Assembly: GCA_910586215.1 (NCBI GenBank)
Contig: CAJUGH010000003.1
Location: 62,001-126,000, forward strand
Direction of reading: 5' to 3'
Length of the DNA: 64,000 nt
From: an uncultured Acetatifactor sp.
GTDB lineage: Bacteria; Bacillota; Clostridia; Lachnospirales; Lachnospiraceae
Made by a program: the position numbers and the translations under genes. Below are positions 7,133-14,625 of the stretch, one piece after another (position 1 is the first letter of the stretch; every line of letters begins with the position of its first letter). Under the pieces are notes generated by a model. The model worked only from the letters and a program-made list of their open reading frames with translations. It was not told the DNA's origin and ran no database searches.

Positions 7133-10100
7133 ATGAAACTCGAAGGAGACAGGCACGTCCAGGGAACCTCCAGACCGGAAGAGGAGAAGCACCTGGAAGA
7201 GACACTCGCTGTAATCCACGCCAATGTGGATAGCTATGGACGACAGGTCCGGGAGATGCGGGAGAGCATTGATGAGATGCTGGAACACTACCACGATGAC
7301 AACCCGGAACTGGATCTTCTCCTCAACAACACCATCACCCTCCACGACCACATGGCACGGGCACTGACGCGGAATGAGAAGGCCCTGGATAAGCCCTATT
7401 TCGGAAGGATCTGTTTCTGCGATCCGGGACTGATGCGGGAGGAATCCCTCTACATTGGGCGGGGAGGCATCTCCCGGGATACCACCCACCAGGAAGTCAT
7501 AGACTGGCGTGCCCCGGTAGCCACAACCTATTATGAGAACGGGCTGGGAAAGTGCAGTTACCGCTCCCCGGCCGGCAATGAAATCGAAATCGACCTGCTG
7601 CTGAAGCGTACTTTTGAGATTGAGAAAGGCAGGCTCCTGGATTTCTATGACAGCGAGGTGATCTCCAATGACGATCTGCTCACAAAGTACCTGGCCCGGA
7701 ACAAGCAGGCCGTCCTGGGAGAAATCGTGGCCACCATCCAGAAGGAACAGAATGAGATCATCCGCAAGTCCCCTTACCATAATATCATTGTCCAGGGGGT
7801 GGCAGGCTCCGGGAAGACCACGGTAGCGATGCATCGGATCTCTTTTATCCTGTACAACTATCAGGATCGTTTCAAGCCGGATGATTTCTATATTGTGGGC
7901 AGCAACCAGATCCTGCTGAATTACATCACCGGTGTACTGCCGGACCTGGATGTGAACGGAGTGCGCCAGATGACCATGGAACAGCTTTTTGTGAGACTGC
8001 TCTATGAGGACTGGGACGGGAAAAAGTACCGCATCAGGAAACAGGCTGACCTGTCAAGGGAGGGCAGCCACAAGGGAAGTGATGCCTGGTTTCGTTCCCT
8101 GAAAGAGTATTGTGACAACCTGGAGTGGAAACTGATCTCCACCCAGTCCATCTATCTGGATCCCATGCAATTTGTGGAAGGATTTGAGGACGGTCATACG
8201 GGAGTATTCGACAGAAGCGGCGGCAGGCAGGACCCGGCCCGCCAGATCCTGCTGGTGGACGGCCAGGCAGTGGAACGGTATATCACCCAGAATCCCAAGG
8301 TTTCCATCCAGTCCAAGATCAATATGCTGAATGAGCGGCTGACCATCAAGATCAAAGATGAGTTCCTGGGAAAAGGCGTGAAATACACGGAGGCAGAGCG
8401 GAAAGCCATCCTAAAGGCCTACAGGAACTGGTATGGGGACAAGGTCTGGAGGCTTTCCACCTATGACCTGTATGAGGAGTTCCTTGCAGCCCAGTCTGCC
8501 CGGGGATTCCAGATTCCTTCCCCAGCCCGGGAATTTGATGTCTATGACCTGGCGGCCCTGGCCTACCTGTACAAACGGACCAAGGAGACAGAGGTGATCA
8601 GTGAAGCCCATCACATGGTGATCGATGAAGCCCAGGATTTCGGGATGATGGTCTATGACTGCCTGGACTTCTGCGTGGGGGGCTGTACCTATACCATTAT
8701 GGGGGATGTATCCCAGAACATCCATTTCGGCTTTGGATTGAATGACTGGGAAGCCCTGCGCAGGCTTCTTCTGCCTGATCCTATGGACAGCTTCGGCATC
8801 CTGAAAAAGAGTTACCGCAACACCGTGGAAATATCGGACTTTGCCACACGTATCCTGCACCATGGCAGCTTTGTGAGCTATCCGGTGGAACCCATCATAC
8901 GGCATGGGGATCCGGTGGAGGTGATCCAGGAGACAAGGGGGAAGGCTCTGTGGGAACGTGGGGCCCGCATCTGCAAAAACTGGCAGGAAAAAGGGCTTCC
9001 CACCATAGCTGTGGTATGCCGCAGCCAGGAGGAAGCCTTGGCCGCAGCCAGGGAACTATCTGTCTACCTGGATCTGGGAGACAGTCTGGCTGCCCTGGAA
9101 CAGGACATGGAGGGTGCCCGGTTCGAGAACGGGGTCATGGTGCTTCCGGTAGACTATACCAAGGGACTGGAATTCGATGCCGTGCTGATCCTGGATCCTA
9201 CACGGGAAGCCTACCCGGTAGATGACGGGCATGCCAGGCTGTTGTATGTGGCAGCTACCCGCGCCCTGCATGAACTATGTGTGCTGCACACAGGGAATCT
9301 GACCGGGCTGATCGCGGATCCGCCCAGAGAGATTGTGGGAGGCCCTCTGCCTGGACGGGAGAACAGCCTGGAGGAGGAGAACAGCCCTGGGCAGGAGAAC
9401 AGTCCTAGGCAGGAGAACAGCCCTGGGCAGGAGAAATCTTCCCCCAGGCCCAAGGCAGCCCTCGCCCCTGCACAGCCAGGGGTCCCGCAGACTCCTGCCA
9501 GGGACAGTGCCACAAAGGCAGCCCTTCCGAAGGGGAAAAGCCCTGTTCCAGATACGGCACGATCCTTCCACACAGGCCGCCAGGCCACTACCCCTTCGCC
9601 AGCCGCCGGTGCCAGGCCCCAATCTGCAGTCCCTGCCCGGTCAGCCGCCGGTGCCGGGCCGAGAACAGCCATGCCGTCCCTGCCTGCTTTCGGGGATATG
9701 CCTTCCACGGAGAAGCTGCGGATCCCGGGACACCCCAGGACAGACCTGGCTGTGCGCTGGGTATCCAGGCAGAAGGACGGGCTGTATCTCCAAAGCAGGT
9801 ATGGTATCCTGCGTCTGGCTCCCATTTCCGGCGGCATTGTGCGGGTGACTTTTGCAAAAGGCGGGAAACTTGCAAACACAGTTCATCCACTGATCCAGGT
9901 AAGGAGCCTGGACAGGTTCTGGACCTATAGAGAGGCGGGACCAGTGGTCACCCTCTCCACAGAGGAACTGATCCTTCAGATGGACAAGGCCACTGGCGCC
10001 ATCCGTTATCTGACTAGGGACAAGAAACTGCTTCTGGCAGAGAAAAGCCGGGAGTGCAGACTGGTGGAAGCACTGCCCGGTGGTGGAAGCCAGTGCTGGC

Positions 10101-10402
10101 TATGCCTGGAGCCAGGCAAGAAAGAGCAGATCTTTGCCCTTGGGCCAAGTGGCCAGCATTCCCTTCCTGTGCGGGGAAGTGCCAGATATATCTCCTACGG
10201 GGAAGGGCTGCCTTTCCTGTTCTCCGACCAGGGATATGGCATACTGGTATCTTCCCAGGGACCAGTATACTACTGTGACCTGGCCGCTTATGGCACCTAT
10301 CTTCATACGGAGGGGGATGAACAGATGGATTTTTACTTTATTGCAGGCAGTACCCCTCATACCCTGCAAAATGCCTGCCGCTATTTACTAGGGGAACTTT
10401 GA
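7133..10402 (+). CDS. HelD/UvrD-like helicase fused to a GH31 N-terminal-like domain
   Basis: Residues 1-720 form a superfamily 1 helicase of the HelD type (removes or recycles stalled RNA polymerase): a coiled N-terminal arm, Walker A GVAGSGKT at 222-229, Walker B MVIDEAQDF near 500, VDYTKGLEFDAV near 680, LLYVAATRA near 703. Residues about 725-860 are a low-complexity Pro/Ala/Ser/Gln linker with six-residue repeats. Residues about 865-1089 resemble the beta-sandwich that precedes the barrel in GH31 alpha-glucosidases (LQMDKATGAIRYLTRD, LPFLFSDQGYGILVSS, MDFYFIAGSTPHTLQ), but no GH31 catalytic barrel follows. ATG 7133 has AGAAAGGAG 7 bases upstream. An ATG at 7100 lacks a site. The helicase call is firm and the C-terminal assignment is by motif only. 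Confidence 0.85.
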   Translation: MKLEGDRHVQGTSRPEEEKHLEETLAVIHANVDSYGRQVREMRESIDEMLEHYHDDNPELDLLLNNTITLHDHMARALTRNEKALDKPYFGRICFCDPGLMREESLYIGRGGISRDTTHQEVIDWRAPVATTYYENGLGKCSYRSPAGNEIEIDLLLKRTFEIEKGRLLDFYDSEVISNDDLLTKYLARNKQAVLGEIVATIQKEQNEIIRKSPYHNIIVQGVAGSGKTTVAMHRISFILYNYQDRFKPDDFYIVGSNQILLNYITGVLPDLDVNGVRQMTMEQLFVRLLYEDWDGKKYRIRKQADLSREGSHKGSDAWFRSLKEYCDNLEWKLISTQSIYLDPMQFVEGFEDGHTGVFDRSGGRQDPARQILLVDGQAVERYITQNPKVSIQSKINMLNERLTIKIKDEFLGKGVKYTEAERKAILKAYRNWYGDKVWRLSTYDLYEEFLAAQSARGFQIPSPAREFDVYDLAALAYLYKRTKETEVISEAHHMVIDEAQDFGMMVYDCLDFCVGGCTYTIMGDVSQNIHFGFGLNDWEALRRLLLPDPMDSFGILKKSYRNTVEISDFATRILHHGSFVSYPVEPIIRHGDPVEVIQETRGKALWERGARICKNWQEKGLPTIAVVCRSQEEALAAARELSVYLDLGDSLAALEQDMEGARFENGVMVLPVDYTKGLEFDAVLILDPTREAYPVDDGHARLLYVAATRALHELCVLHTGNLTGLIADPPREIVGGPLPGRENSLEEENSPGQENSPRQENSPGQEKSSPRPKAALAPAQPGVPQTPARDSATKAALPKGKSPVPDTARSFHTGRQATTPSPAAGARPQSAVPARSAAGAGPRTAMPSLPAFGDMPSTEKLRIPGHPRTDLAVRWVSRQKDGLYLQSRYGILRLAPISGGIVRVTFAKGGKLANTVHPLIQVRSLDRFWTYREAGPVVTLSTEELILQMDKATGAIRYLTRDKKLLLAEKSRECRLVEALPGGGSQCWLCLEPGKKEQIFALGPSGQHSLPVRGSARYISYGEGLPFLFSDQGYGILVSSQGPVYYCDLAAYGTYLHTEGDEQMDFYFIAGSTPHTLQNACRYLLGEL
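9356..9436 (+). repeat. 18-bp in-frame minisatellite in the helicase linker
   Basis: Four copies of an 18-base unit (CAGGAGAACAGCCCTGGG and variants at 9356, 9374, 9392, 9410) plus a 9-base partial copy encode GENSLE-EENSPG-QENSPR-QENSPG. Copy number could vary without changing the frame. Confidence 0.85.
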
Positions 10403-10441
10403 GCGCCATGAAAGGAAATGGATTACAATATCCTTCAACTG

Positions 10442-10777
10442 TCAGTATTTGCTGCTGTCAGACATGGCTTCCACCCACTGGTCAAGAGCATCTTCATAAT
10501 CGGCAGAGATGGCTTCCAGGATTTTGTCAGCGGTAAGCCCCGCCACCTGGAAACCGCCTCTGTCCATGGCTACTATCAGGCCGAAGAGGAGAAGGGCCAC
10601 AAGCAGCCGCACCCGGAATAGGGAAGAGGGGTGCGGCTGTTCTAGGTCCGGTTCCGGAAAGGCATCCAATGGATCCCTGGACCTGCCATAGAGGATCCGT
10701 TCCCTGTTAGACATATCATACTGGTTCTCATGGTATCTGGAACGGATCTGTTGAACCAGCTGGAGTTTTTTCTCCAT
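10442..10777 (-). CDS. Hypothetical single-pass membrane protein
   Basis: The protein has 111 residues with no family I recognise. The first 55 residues are charged (MEKKLQLVQQIRSRYHENQ start, a Pro-rich PEPDLEQPHPSS stretch). One membrane segment RLLVALLLFGLIVAMD follows, then an acidic C-terminal helix that may lie outside the cell. The start is weak: ATG 10777 and GTG 10783 both lack a well-placed ribosome-binding site. It converges on the helicase gene. Confidence 0.55.
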   Translation of the reverse strand: MEKKLQLVQQIRSRYHENQYDMSNRERILYGRSRDPLDAFPEPDLEQPHPSSLFRVRLLVALLLFGLIVAMDRGGFQVAGLTADKILEAISADYEDALDQWVEAMSDSSKY

Positions 10778-10835
10778 AGTCACATTGTCTATCTGTAATC
10801 ACTCCCATCCTGTGGACGATCGATGGTAAGTCTGT

Positions 10836-10972
10836 GTTACTGTTCACAGGTGCCACCGCGAGGTGTTTTCACGCGTCTTCTGCGTGACAAACCCGAGACT
10901 GTCACGCGCCAAAATGGGCTGTCCTTGCCCATTTTGTGTGCATCTGTTGCTGTGAACGGAGTGAACAGTAAC
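10836..10972 (+). repeat. Full copy of dispersed inverted repeat family 1
   Basis: GTTACTGTTCAC (10836-10847) and its exact reverse complement GTGAACAGTAAC (10961-10972) bound the element. Inside are CACGC/GCGTG and the 10-bp stem CAAAATGGGC/GCCCATTTTG (10910-10919/10927-10936). The 3' core TTTTGTGTGCAT...TTGCTGTGAACGGAGTG recurs at 34584-34623 and, inverted, at 36337-36377. Open frames here are not gene-like. Together with the promoter below, this accounts for the gap 10778-11130. Confidence 0.75.
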
Positions 10973-11038
10973 AAGTCTGTACCACTGTCCAAAGCTTATT
11001 ATAGAGTATTACGCGGAAGGGGAGAATAGAACCTGCAT

Positions 11039-11067
11039 TTGCAAAGCCACCTGTCTTGTGCTAAAAT
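11039..11067 (+). promoter_or_regulatory. Candidate promoter of the moxR operon
   Basis: TTGCAA (11039-11044) and TAAAAT (11062-11067) are spaced by 17 bases, about 65 bases before the moxR start. Both boxes match the sigma-A consensus in part. Confidence 0.45.
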
Positions 11068-11089
11068 AGATTTATATCTATATAAATCT
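11068..11089 (+). promoter_or_regulatory. Palindromic operator candidate at the moxR promoter
   Basis: AGATTTATAT (11068-11077) is repeated inverted as ATATAAATCT (11080-11089) with a 2-base spacer. It starts just after the -10 box and so covers the expected transcription start, a usual place for a repressor site. The protein that would bind is not identifiable. Confidence 0.45.
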
Positions 11090-11130
11090 ATCTGAAACAG
11101 GATCATCATAAAGCAGGAGGCAATCATTCT

Positions 11131-12081
11131 ATGGTAGCGGACGGCAGGCTCTTTGGCGGGAAAATCACGGAAAATATAGCAAAGGTCATTGTGGGAAAAG
11201 AACAGACAATACGGCTTCTACTGACAGCCCTGCTGGCAGACGGTCATGTACTGCTGGAGGATGTGCCCGGTACGGGCAAGACGAAACTGGCCAAGACACT
11301 GGCGAAGACCATCCAGGCAGACTACGCTAGGATCCAGTTTACCCCGGATCTGCTTCCCAGTGACATAACAGGGCTGAATGTGTTTCACAGGCAGCAGAAT
11401 GCTTTTGTGCTGCGTAAGGGGCCTGTGTTCACCAATATTCTCCTGGCAGACGAGATCAACCGGGCCACTCCCAGGACCCAGGCGGGACTGCTGGAGTGTA
11501 TGGAGGAACGCCAGGTTACCATTGACGGGGAGACCTATACGCCGGGATGCCCTTTCTTCGTCATTGCCACCCAGAACCCAGTGGAGACGGCGGGAACCTT
11601 TCCTCTGCCGGAAGCCCAGCTTGACCGGTTTATGATGAAGCTGTCCATGGGGCTGCCGGACAGGGAAGAGGAACTGGCTATCCTGGAGCGGTATCTGGAC
11701 AGGGAACCCCTTGCGGACCTGACAAGCGTGGTTACCCTGGAGGATCTGGATAAGGCCAGGACGGAGGCAGGATGCGTCTATGTGCATCCCTGTATCCGGG
11801 AGTATATGGTGGAACTGGTGGCTGCCACCAGACGGGGGGAGGACATTCTCATGGGAGTAAGCCCACGGGGAAGCCTTTGTCTGCTTCGCTGTGCCAAGGC
11901 GTATGCCTACCTGGAAGGCCGGGGATATGTCATTCCTGACGATGTGAGGGCACTGGCTGTTCCTGTGCTGGCCCACCGCATTGTCATGGGGTTTGGAGCT
12001 GAAGGCAGTGTCAGTACCAGGGAACTGGTGGAGCAGATCGTGGCATCTATCCCGGTTCCCACTGAGGATTTCACAAAATGA
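11131..12081 (+). CDS. MoxR-family AAA+ ATPase
   Basis: MoxR ATPases act as chaperones, often for a DUF58 partner encoded next to them. The 316-residue protein has Walker A PGTGKT (residues 46-51), Walker B ILLADEINRA (about 109-118), the sensor region FFVIATQNPVE and the C-terminal lid (AAA_lid_2). ATG 11131 follows AGGAGG by 10 bases. The stop overlaps the next start by ATGA, so translation is probably coupled. Confidence 0.93.
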   Translation: MVADGRLFGGKITENIAKVIVGKEQTIRLLLTALLADGHVLLEDVPGTGKTKLAKTLAKTIQADYARIQFTPDLLPSDITGLNVFHRQQNAFVLRKGPVFTNILLADEINRATPRTQAGLLECMEERQVTIDGETYTPGCPFFVIATQNPVETAGTFPLPEAQLDRFMMKLSMGLPDREEELAILERYLDREPLADLTSVVTLEDLDKARTEAGCVYVHPCIREYMVELVAATRRGEDILMGVSPRGSLCLLRCAKAYAYLEGRGYVIPDDVRALAVPVLAHRIVMGFGAEGSVSTRELVEQIVASIPVPTEDFTK

Positions 12082-13202
12082 TACGATTGCTGGTAATTGG
12101 AGTTCTGTTTTTCCTGCTTTTTGTGTTGCAGAAGAAATTATATGAACGGTTGTGGCGCAGGCATCTGACGGTTTCCGTGGAATTTGCCCGTGACCACATT
12201 TTCCAGGGAGATTGGGGGGAACTGGAGGAGATCATTGAGAATCGGAAACGGCTGCCGTTAGCCATGCTGAAAGTAAAGTTTAAGACGGACAGGCACCTGG
12301 TCTTCGGGGACAGGAAAGGCTCCCGTACCACAGACCAGTTCTACCGCAATGACGTGTTTCGGATCGGTGGGCTGGAAAAGGTGACACGTACCTTGAAGTT
12401 CCAGGGGGGCAGGAGAGGATATTATACCATAGACCAGGTGAACCTGGTGGCTTCCGATTTGTTCTTCAGCAGCCAGATGACAGAAGAGCAGGCTGTCCAG
12501 GCCAGGATCTATGTTTATCCCAGGCCGTATGACAGCCGTGAAATGCGTATGTCCCTGACCTGGCTCAATGGGGAAGTACTCTCCAGACGGCATCTTCTGG
12601 AGGATCCCTTTGAGTACCGGGGCATCCGGGAGTACCAGCCCTATGACGACATGCGAAGCATCAACTGGAAGGCAACGGCGAAGACGGGGGAGTTCAAGGT
12701 AAACCAGAAGAATTATACTTCCTTGAAAAGTGTCAGGATCTTCTTCAATGTACAGGATGACGGTATTATGAAGAAGGAAGACTGTGTGGAAATGACCCTG
12801 AGGATCGTGGCAGGGCTTGGACTCTTTTTCCTAAGCCAGGGCATCCAGATATCCTGTTACGGAAACGGTGTGGACATTCTCACCGGCAGGCACCTGTCCA
12901 TTGCCCCCAAGGCCGGTGACGGACAGGCGCAGGCCATCTACAGAGGCCTGGCCCGCCTGGATCTGTCCCGGCCCGTCCTGCCATTTAGGGAACTGTTCGA
13001 GGAGATCCTTTTCACCCAGGCAGATGGTACAGTGACTTGTTTTGTGGCTCCCAACCAATACGATGATTTTGTAGCACTGGTGGAGCGGTACCAGGATGCA
13101 GGGAAGGCATATGCCTGGTTTTACCCGGTATCCGGCAGGGAGGACATATCCCTGCCGCCGAAACTGCAAACAAGAATCCGTCTGATCCATTTTGATCCTT
13201 GA
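12078..13202 (+). CDS. DUF58 domain membrane-anchored protein
   Basis: A 374-residue protein with an N-terminal membrane segment (LLVIGVLFFLLFVL, residues 4-17), a central beta-rich part and the DUF58 core YRGIREYQPYDDMRSINWKA at 180-199, which leads into a von Willebrand A-like fold. DUF58 proteins pair with MoxR ATPases, and the two genes overlap by 4 bases here. The pair is thought to work on envelope proteins or peptidoglycan-related processes. The role in this organism is not known. Confidence 0.88.
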   Translation: MIRLLVIGVLFFLLFVLQKKLYERLWRRHLTVSVEFARDHIFQGDWGELEEIIENRKRLPLAMLKVKFKTDRHLVFGDRKGSRTTDQFYRNDVFRIGGLEKVTRTLKFQGGRRGYYTIDQVNLVASDLFFSSQMTEEQAVQARIYVYPRPYDSREMRMSLTWLNGEVLSRRHLLEDPFEYRGIREYQPYDDMRSINWKATAKTGEFKVNQKNYTSLKSVRIFFNVQDDGIMKKEDCVEMTLRIVAGLGLFFLSQGIQISCYGNGVDILTGRHLSIAPKAGDGQAQAIYRGLARLDLSRPVLPFRELFEEILFTQADGTVTCFVAPNQYDDFVALVERYQDAGKAYAWFYPVSGREDISLPPKLQTRIRLIHFDP

Positions 13203-13218
13203 AAGGGAAAACAGGGAT

Positions 13219-13255
13219 GTTCACCCCGTTCACGGCAGCAGAAAAGAACAGTAAC
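13219..13255 (+). repeat. Diverged copy of repeat family 1
   Basis: GTTCACCCCGTTCACGGCAG followed by AGAACAGTAAC lies in the 100-base gap inside the moxR operon. It keeps the two ends of family 1 but has lost most of the middle. Confidence 0.35.
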
Positions 13256-13303
13256 GAAAATATACCTTGAAAACTTATGGAGTAGAAGGAAGAGAGAACC
13301 TGC

Positions 13304-14560
13304 ATGAAACAGCGAGTCCTTGAGACCATAAAAGATATCATCCATATAGAGCGGAACCATTGGATCTTCCTGCCAGTGGTAGTTACCATCTCTCATTTCC
13401 TGCTAAGCTTAACAGGAGAAGAATCCCCTGTTCTTTTGTTGTGGACAGTCTGGGGAATCTTTCCAGTGGGCTTCTATGTGCTGCGAATGAAACTGCAGCG
13501 TTTCATCCCCTTTCTTCTTGCCCATCTGGGACTGGTTCTCCTGGTTATCCTGGTCCCCGGAGGAACGACAGACAGGATCATGGGAGGATGTATTGTCCTG
13601 TTCTATGCCGCCCGTTCCTTCTATCTGCGGCTGAAAGGCAACATTCCTCCGGGCGCTGTCCATCCGGCCGTGGCAATAGGCATATCTGTATTCTGTACCT
13701 ATCTGCAGCACTATCTGGGAACCAGGCGCTGGGATACGGTGCAGCTTCTGGTGCTTACAGGGGGGATGATCCTTTTTCTGGTGCTCTATTACATGGAGCA
13801 TTATCTGGAATTCTTGTCTTTCAATGAGAGCAGTGCCGGTTATCTGCCAGCGGCAGAAATGTTTCGTTCCGGTATGGGACTTGTATCTGTTTATACGCTG
13901 GCAGGGGCCTTCCTGCTACTTCTTGGTACCAATGCGACATGGCTGGAGACCATTGTGAATGCCATAAAAAGCCTTCTGCTGTCAGGACTTCGCTTTCTCT
14001 TTTCCCTGATCCCGGATCAAAAGGCCCAGGAAGCGGTTCCCCAGGTGGAAGAGCCGCTTCCCGGGGATTCTGGCGGGATGGAGGAATGGCTTCCTGAAGG
14101 AGGGGAACCTTCCTTGATCTGGGAGATTCTGGAGGTGGTGGTGATCCTGGCCCTGGTCTGTGGCCTTCTCTACCTGGGGCTGCGTCTCCTGGTATGGGTG
14201 ATTCGTTTTATCCGCAGCCATTTTGTGGCAGGACCCGGCAGGGAAGAAGCAGTGTCTGACAGTATCCAGGATCATAGGGAAAAATGTGACGCCCCTGGAA
14301 AAAAGGCCGGTTCCAGACAGAACTTCTGGGCGTTCCTAAGTCCTGGGGAACGGATCCGCAGACGGTATAAGAAGAAACTGATCACCCATGCAGACACACT
14401 TTCCCCAGGAAATGTACCCGGTCTTGGGCTGCTTACCCCCAGGGAAAGCGCAGAGAAGCTATGTTGCATGGATATGGCTTCCATCTATGAGAAAGTGCGT
14501 TACACGGAAGAACCCGTGACAGAAGAGATGGTGCGGAATATGCGGCGGGCTTCCCAGTGA
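13304..14560 (+). CDS. Polytopic membrane protein of the moxR-DUF58 operon
   Basis: A 418-residue protein with about six hydrophobic segments in residues 20-225, an acidic extracytoplasmic-looking loop (about 240-275, PQVEEPLPGDSGG), one more membrane segment (EVVVILALVCGLLYLGLRLL) and a basic cytoplasmic tail. In many MoxR/DUF58 operons the third gene is a transglutaminase-like membrane protein. I see no transglutaminase Cys-His-Asp core here, although the tail resembles the DUF4129-type end of such proteins. The function is unknown. Confidence 0.7.
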   Translation: MKQRVLETIKDIIHIERNHWIFLPVVVTISHFLLSLTGEESPVLLLWTVWGIFPVGFYVLRMKLQRFIPFLLAHLGLVLLVILVPGGTTDRIMGGCIVLFYAARSFYLRLKGNIPPGAVHPAVAIGISVFCTYLQHYLGTRRWDTVQLLVLTGGMILFLVLYYMEHYLEFLSFNESSAGYLPAAEMFRSGMGLVSVYTLAGAFLLLLGTNATWLETIVNAIKSLLLSGLRFLFSLIPDQKAQEAVPQVEEPLPGDSGGMEEWLPEGGEPSLIWEILEVVVILALVCGLLYLGLRLLVWVIRFIRSHFVAGPGREEAVSDSIQDHREKCDAPGKKAGSRQNFWAFLSPGERIRRRYKKKLITHADTLSPGNVPGLGLLTPRESAEKLCCMDMASIYEKVRYTEEPVTEEMVRNMRRASQ

Positions 14561-14625
14561 GAAGGGATAGCGGTATTCCTGCAAGCAATGAGATATATGG
14601 AAAAAGACAACCAGAGAGGGATAAC

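Noticed and set aside
9356..9436. CRISPR-like array
   Set aside because: The units are directly adjacent with no spacers and are in frame within a gene.
9211..9879. 222-residue antisense frame in the helicase linker
   Set aside because: This is a by-product of the Pro/Ala-rich, GC-rich linker on the other strand.
10823..11029. 68-residue frame in the moxR upstream region
   Set aside because: It coincides with the inverted repeat element and has no ribosome-binding site or similarity.
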